Source: Flavobacteriaceae bacterium
GTDB lineage: Bacteria > Bacteroidota > Bacteroidia > Flavobacteriales > Flavobacteriaceae
Reading direction: 5' to 3'
Assembly: GCA_009886755.1 (NCBI GenBank)
Contig: QXYU01000009.1
Coordinates: 1-64,000, forward strand
DNA length: 64,000 nucleotides
Shown: in pieces, positions 61,162 to 64,000 of the stretch
Layout: each line of letters starts with the position of its first letter
How positions within the stretch are numbered: position 1 is the stretch's first letter
The notes under the pieces: model-generated
What the model was told of the DNA's origin: nothing
What the model saw: the letters and a program-made list of their open reading frames with translations, nothing else
Databases searched by the model: none
Made by a program: the position numbers and the translations under genes

Positions 61162-62933
61162 AACTTTCGATCTATTTGTGTGATTGTCCGAACGGCCGCT
61201 TCATAGTCGTTCTGTATTTGCACCTCTGAAGAAGGTGCATAACGCGCCTGCTCACAGTTGCCTAATAAGGCTACAAAGCCTTTTGACAAGTCGGCATCAA
61301 CACCTTTATCCCGAAGAAGCGTTTCGATCGTTTCTTTATTAAAATCAGTCGTTTCGATTTTCAACTTAGACTTCAAATAGTTGTGTAAGGCCGCTTCCAG
61401 TGCCTCGTAAAACAGGGTCTTGTTTACACTGTTTTTCTTTGCCCTAGCTAAGAATCTTCGGGCCCTTTTACTCGCTGCTTTCTGTTTTTGGGATTGCACA
61501 TCCGGCACATGGGATTGCTGCCAACGACGCAATGGAATCATCATCAATAAAAGAAAGATAGGACTAATCAAAAGCAAATAAAAACGTTTCGTTCCCCATA
61601 GCGGCTGCGAATTCATCTGCTGCCATTGGGCTTTGAGCTTGATAAACTTAAAGTTGGCATTGGTTGTTGGAATCACATTGGAGGGAGTAGACTGTGGAGC
61701 GTTGCCATTGGTCGCCAAAGGCCCTTCAAAGACATCCACTACAAAGTTCTGCGAAACGGCTTTTTCATAGCGTTTTGTTTTGGGGTTAAAATAGCTAAAC
61801 GTCAACGGACTAATGGGGTATTTCCCTTGATACTGGGGAACAATCGTATAGGTATCTTGGATGGTGCCTTGCATCCCACGTAAACTGGTTTTTACATCTT
61901 CCTTGTGCTCGGGTTCATAGACCTCTAGTGTGTTGGGGACTTTAAGCTTTGGAAGCTTAAAAAGGGTAAGATTCCCTGATCCAGACACTTTGATTCGCGC
62001 TTGAAAAGATTCAGAGGCTTTAAGCATTTTTTTGTTGAGCAAAACATCAAAATTGAAATCCCCAACAGCTCCGGTAAAATCATCGGGTTTGCCTTGTTCG
62101 GGTAAGGGCTTAACATTTAGGCGTAATTCCCCTGCCGTTACCACACGATTGACTTGTCGCATGATCCGATCTCCAAAAAAATCCCGGCGATTGGTCGGCA
62201 ATTCCGCCGTCACATTAAGGGTAAGGGGTTCCAAAACCAACTTGCCCGTTTTTTGGGGATATAAGACTGTTTTACGCCACACCACGACATTGTATGCCTC
62301 TCCCTTGTAGGAGCCTTGCTCAATCCGAAGTTGAGGGATTTTAATGTTTTGACTCCAAAAATCAACAAACTTTGGGCTTTCCATTTCTCTGGGAGCCTGT
62401 GATATTTTGATGGGATTCCGAAAGTATAATTTATACTGAACTGTTACCCGCTCGTTTAAATAGGGATTCCGTTTGGAGACCTCCGCCACCAAGTGCATAT
62501 TCTGATCAGCGAGGTACTCCACGCTGTTAGGATCTTTGGGCATGGCTACGGCCTCTGTAACTTGGACTTGTAGTGGAGTGGTTTTATACTGCTCACCTCC
62601 TATGTCCACCGTGGCTTGTTTGATGGTCAACTGCCCTTTTCGCATCGGGGTCAAAAAGTAGGTGAAGGACTTGGAAAAACTTCGCCGTCCGTTTACATAC
62701 GAATTGCTGATTGACTGGTTGGGCCCTCCCATCACTCGGAAACCTTCGAACTTCGGTGGTGTAAAATTGTCGCCGTTTTCATTCATCACAAAGTCGACCC
62801 GTAAACGCTCGTTTATCCCAAGTTTTTTGTTACTCACTCGTGCTTCGAAAGAAACCTGTCCCCAAAGCTGGGGCGCTGCCAATAGCAGTAGCCCGAGTTG
62901 GAGCCAATATCGAAAATGTAAAGCTCGTTGCAT
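61158..62933 (-). CDS. batD: BatD, oxygen-tolerance protein
   Basis: A 591-residue protein with a signal peptide (ending APQLWGQ), a large extracytoplasmic set of Ig-like or beta-sandwich domains (about 25-420; VSFEARVSNKKLGINERLRV, GPNQSISNSYVNGRRSFSK), one membrane span (about 440-458) and a cytosolic helical tail. This is the BatD/DUF4381-like layout. batD overlaps batE by 4 bases and starts 1 base after the batC stop. Confidence 0.9.
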   Translation of the reverse strand: MQRALHFRYWLQLGLLLLAAPQLWGQVSFEARVSNKKLGINERLRVDFVMNENGDNFTPPKFEGFRVMGGPNQSISNSYVNGRRSFSKSFTYFLTPMRKGQLTIKQATVDIGGEQYKTTPLQVQVTEAVAMPKDPNSVEYLADQNMHLVAEVSKRNPYLNERVTVQYKLYFRNPIKISQAPREMESPKFVDFWSQNIKIPQLRIEQGSYKGEAYNVVVWRKTVLYPQKTGKLVLEPLTLNVTAELPTNRRDFFGDRIMRQVNRVVTAGELRLNVKPLPEQGKPDDFTGAVGDFNFDVLLNKKMLKASESFQARIKVSGSGNLTLFKLPKLKVPNTLEVYEPEHKEDVKTSLRGMQGTIQDTYTIVPQYQGKYPISPLTFSYFNPKTKRYEKAVSQNFVVDVFEGPLATNGNAPQSTPSNVIPTTNANFKFIKLKAQWQQMNSQPLWGTKRFYLLLISPIFLLLMMIPLRRWQQSHVPDVQSQKQKAASKRARRFLARAKKNSVNKTLFYEALEAALHNYLKSKLKIETTDFNKETIETLLRDKGVDADLSKGFVALLGNCEQARYAPSSEVQIQNDYEAAVRTITQIDRKL

Positions 62934-62934
62934 C

Positions 62935-63804
62935 TTACCAGTCCTTCTTTCCTTTTACAGGAGTTCCTTTTACTTTTTTAGCTTTGATTTTATCTTGCAC
63001 TTTTTTCTCCTGATTATTCATCGCCTCTAAAAGGCTTTTAACCTGCTGGGGCGAGAGTTGTCCTTCTTTAGGCTTAGGAGGCTGTTGCGGATTGGGCTTG
63101 TCATCTTTTGAATCGTTCTCCTTGGGGTCATTCTTAGAATCCTTGCCTTCGTCCTTATCTTTATCACTGTCTTTTTCATCCTTTTTGGCATCATCACCCT
63201 CTCCTTTTTGATCGCCTTCCTGTTCCTTTTTGTCGCCCTTATCTTGATCTTTTTCAGAATCTTGGTCTTTATCCTGATCCTTATTTTGATCCTTGTTCTG
63301 GTCTTTATTTTGATCTTTGTTTTGTTGGTCTTGCTGCTGTTTTTCTTTCTCTAACAACTTTTTGGCCAAGGCGTAGTTGTAACGGGTTTCTTCGTCTGCA
63401 GGGTTGTTGCGCAACGCATTCTTATAGGCTTCTACCGCCTTGGCATAGTCTTTTTGCTCCATGCTTACATTCCCCATATTGTGAAAAGCCTGATGCCGCT
63501 CTGCACGGTTCGCTGTTTTTTTCTGCGTTTCAAAATAGCGTTGTGAAGCCTCGTCAAAATCACCCGATTCGTAATGATTATTCCCTAAGTTATAAAGGGC
63601 TTCAATGCGATTGGGGCTGTCGGAAAGCGCCTTTCGGTATTCCATCTCAGACACTACAGCTTCCTTATTTTTCAACAACTCATTGGCCGCCGCAATCGTA
63701 TTGGACACTTCTGATTGCTGGGACCATCCCCAGCTAAAAAAGACCAAAAAAACCCAATATTGTTTTTTCATGATGAATAATAGACGGTTTTCGATTTTAT
63801 GCAT
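62935..63804 (-). CDS. batC: BatC, TPR protein with long charged linker
   Basis: A 289-residue exported protein. The signal peptide ends near WSQQ; TPR units follow (about 33-150: NRIEALYNLGNNHYESGDFD, HQAFHNMGNVSMEQKDYAKA), then a long low-complexity linker of Lys, Asp, Gln, Asn and Glu (about 160-245) made of repeats of QNKD, and a short C-terminal helix (LSPQQVKSLLEAMNNQEKK). The ATG at 63771 (MKKQYWVF) is the more natural start for a signal peptide; that at 63804 overlaps batB by 8 bases. Bat operon member. Confidence 0.9.
   Translation of the reverse strand: MHKIENRLLFIMKKQYWVFLVFFSWGWSQQSEVSNTIAAANELLKNKEAVVSEMEYRKALSDSPNRIEALYNLGNNHYESGDFDEASQRYFETQKKTANRAERHQAFHNMGNVSMEQKDYAKAVEAYKNALRNNPADEETRYNYALAKKLLEKEKQQQDQQNKDQNKDQNKDQNKDQDKDQDSEKDQDKGDKKEQEGDQKGEGDDAKKDEKDSDKDKDEGKDSKNDPKENDSKDDKPNPQQPPKPKEGQLSPQQVKSLLEAMNNQEKKVQDKIKAKKVKGTPVKGKKDW
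63241..63340 (-). repeat. 12-bp tandem repeats in batC linker
   Basis: On the minus strand the codons for (QNKD)n form imperfect 12-base repeats, GATCAAAATAAG with variants, about six copies in this span. This is a slippage-prone region that codes for a flexible charged linker and is likely to vary in length between strains. Confidence 0.6.
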
Positions 63805-64000
63805 CTTTTTTCGTGTGCTGTTCTGTCATACTGGTTTCATTGAATAAATTCAATCGCTTTATCCATTGGGTTTGGGTTGAAAAAACCAAACGTTCTGCCA
63901 AAATTAAGAGGAATGCTGCAAATAGAAAAGCTTGAAATTGATCCTTATAACTCACAAACTTCTTGGCTTCAAACTCTTTTTTATCCATTTCTTTGAGACG
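63797..64000 (-). CDS. batB: BatB, VWA-domain protein, C-terminal end only
   Basis: The minus-strand frame is open to the window edge and its last 67 residues include FQAFLFAAFLLILAERLVF, a membrane span, then a polar tail ending TKKDA. Position ahead of batC and the C-terminal span fit BatB, a von Willebrand factor A domain protein with a second membrane span near its end. The VWA domain itself lies beyond the window, so the assignment rests on context. batC overlaps its stop by 8 bases if the ATG at 63804 is used. Confidence 0.7.
   Translation of the reverse strand, partial: RLKEMDKKEFEAKKFVSYKDQFQAFLFAAFLLILAERLVFSTQTQWIKRLNLFNETSMTEQHTKKDA

Noticed and set aside
63241-63340. CRISPR-like array
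   Set aside because: The repeats are 12 bases, contiguous, coding and without spacers; they are a low-complexity protein linker.

Overview
The window looks like core chromosome of a member of the Flavobacteriia (Bacteroidota), probably a pigmented marine Flavobacteriaceae. Evidence: a complete-looking run of batB-batC-batD-batE genes, an IPExxxVDY-family gene between rnc and pyk, DUF2490 and Bacteroidota-type PurF and DnaE forms, a CruF/CrtD/CrtA-type carotenoid set, and promoters of the Bacteroidota type (TTG, 18-21 bases, TAnnTTTG) instead of sigma70 boxes. Genes are dense, many overlap by 4 bases, and the weak ribosome-binding sites typical of the phylum make several starts uncertain. I see no insertion sequence, prophage, CRISPR array or rRNA.

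Layout. 1-5.3 kb: a decayed gene fragment, a small membrane protein, a quinone oxidoreductase, a DsrE-like exported protein head to head with a TsdA-like dihaem cytochrome, a DUF2490 protein and rmuC. 5.7-10.5 kb: a sugar cassette (sugar porter, fructokinase-like PfkB kinase, glycerate kinase, GntP permease). 10.5-15.4 kb: tRNA-Asp, thioredoxin and DnaE with a fused DEDD exonuclease domain. 15.5-24.6 kb: the four-gene 'ligase-associated' DNA repair cassette (MBL exonuclease, ATP-dependent ligase, Lhr-like helicase, PdeM phosphoesterase) followed by mfd. 24.5-31 kb: an ACT-domain protein, a wrecked yraN pseudogene, metG, a histone-deacetylase-family enzyme, a CBS protein, an epimerase and two unknowns. 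31-36.5 kb: carotenoid genes (crtA-like, crtD, cruF on the minus strand; crtI on the plus strand) around an unusual regulatory region, a 27-residue membrane microprotein and a voltage-gated-type K+ channel. 36.5-43.2 kb: a membrane protein of unknown function and an AddAB-type helicase-nuclease pair. 43.3-50 kb: sodA, a purN-rnhA-pfkB-purF operon, and acpP-fabF-rnc. 50-58 kb: pyk, dinB, a CYTH phosphatase, a monooxygenase, isoaspartyl peptidase, aldehyde dehydrogenase, gpsA. 58-64 kb: pheS, cvpA and the bat operon, cut by the window edge in batB.

Genes that work together: the repair cassette plus mfd, dnaE, dinB, rmuC and addAB make the window rich in DNA maintenance functions. CrtI, CruF, CrtD and the CrtA-like oxygenase fit a myxol/saproxanthin-type monocyclic carotenoid route, although crtB, crtY and crtZ are not in the window. 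The most interesting signals that go beyond ordinary gene content are the structured, palindrome-rich crtA/K+-channel intergenic region, two strong hairpins hidden inside the first codons of fabF and rnc, and the yraN pseudogene with lesions exactly at its nuclease motif. All functional assignments come from reading motifs; no database search was run.
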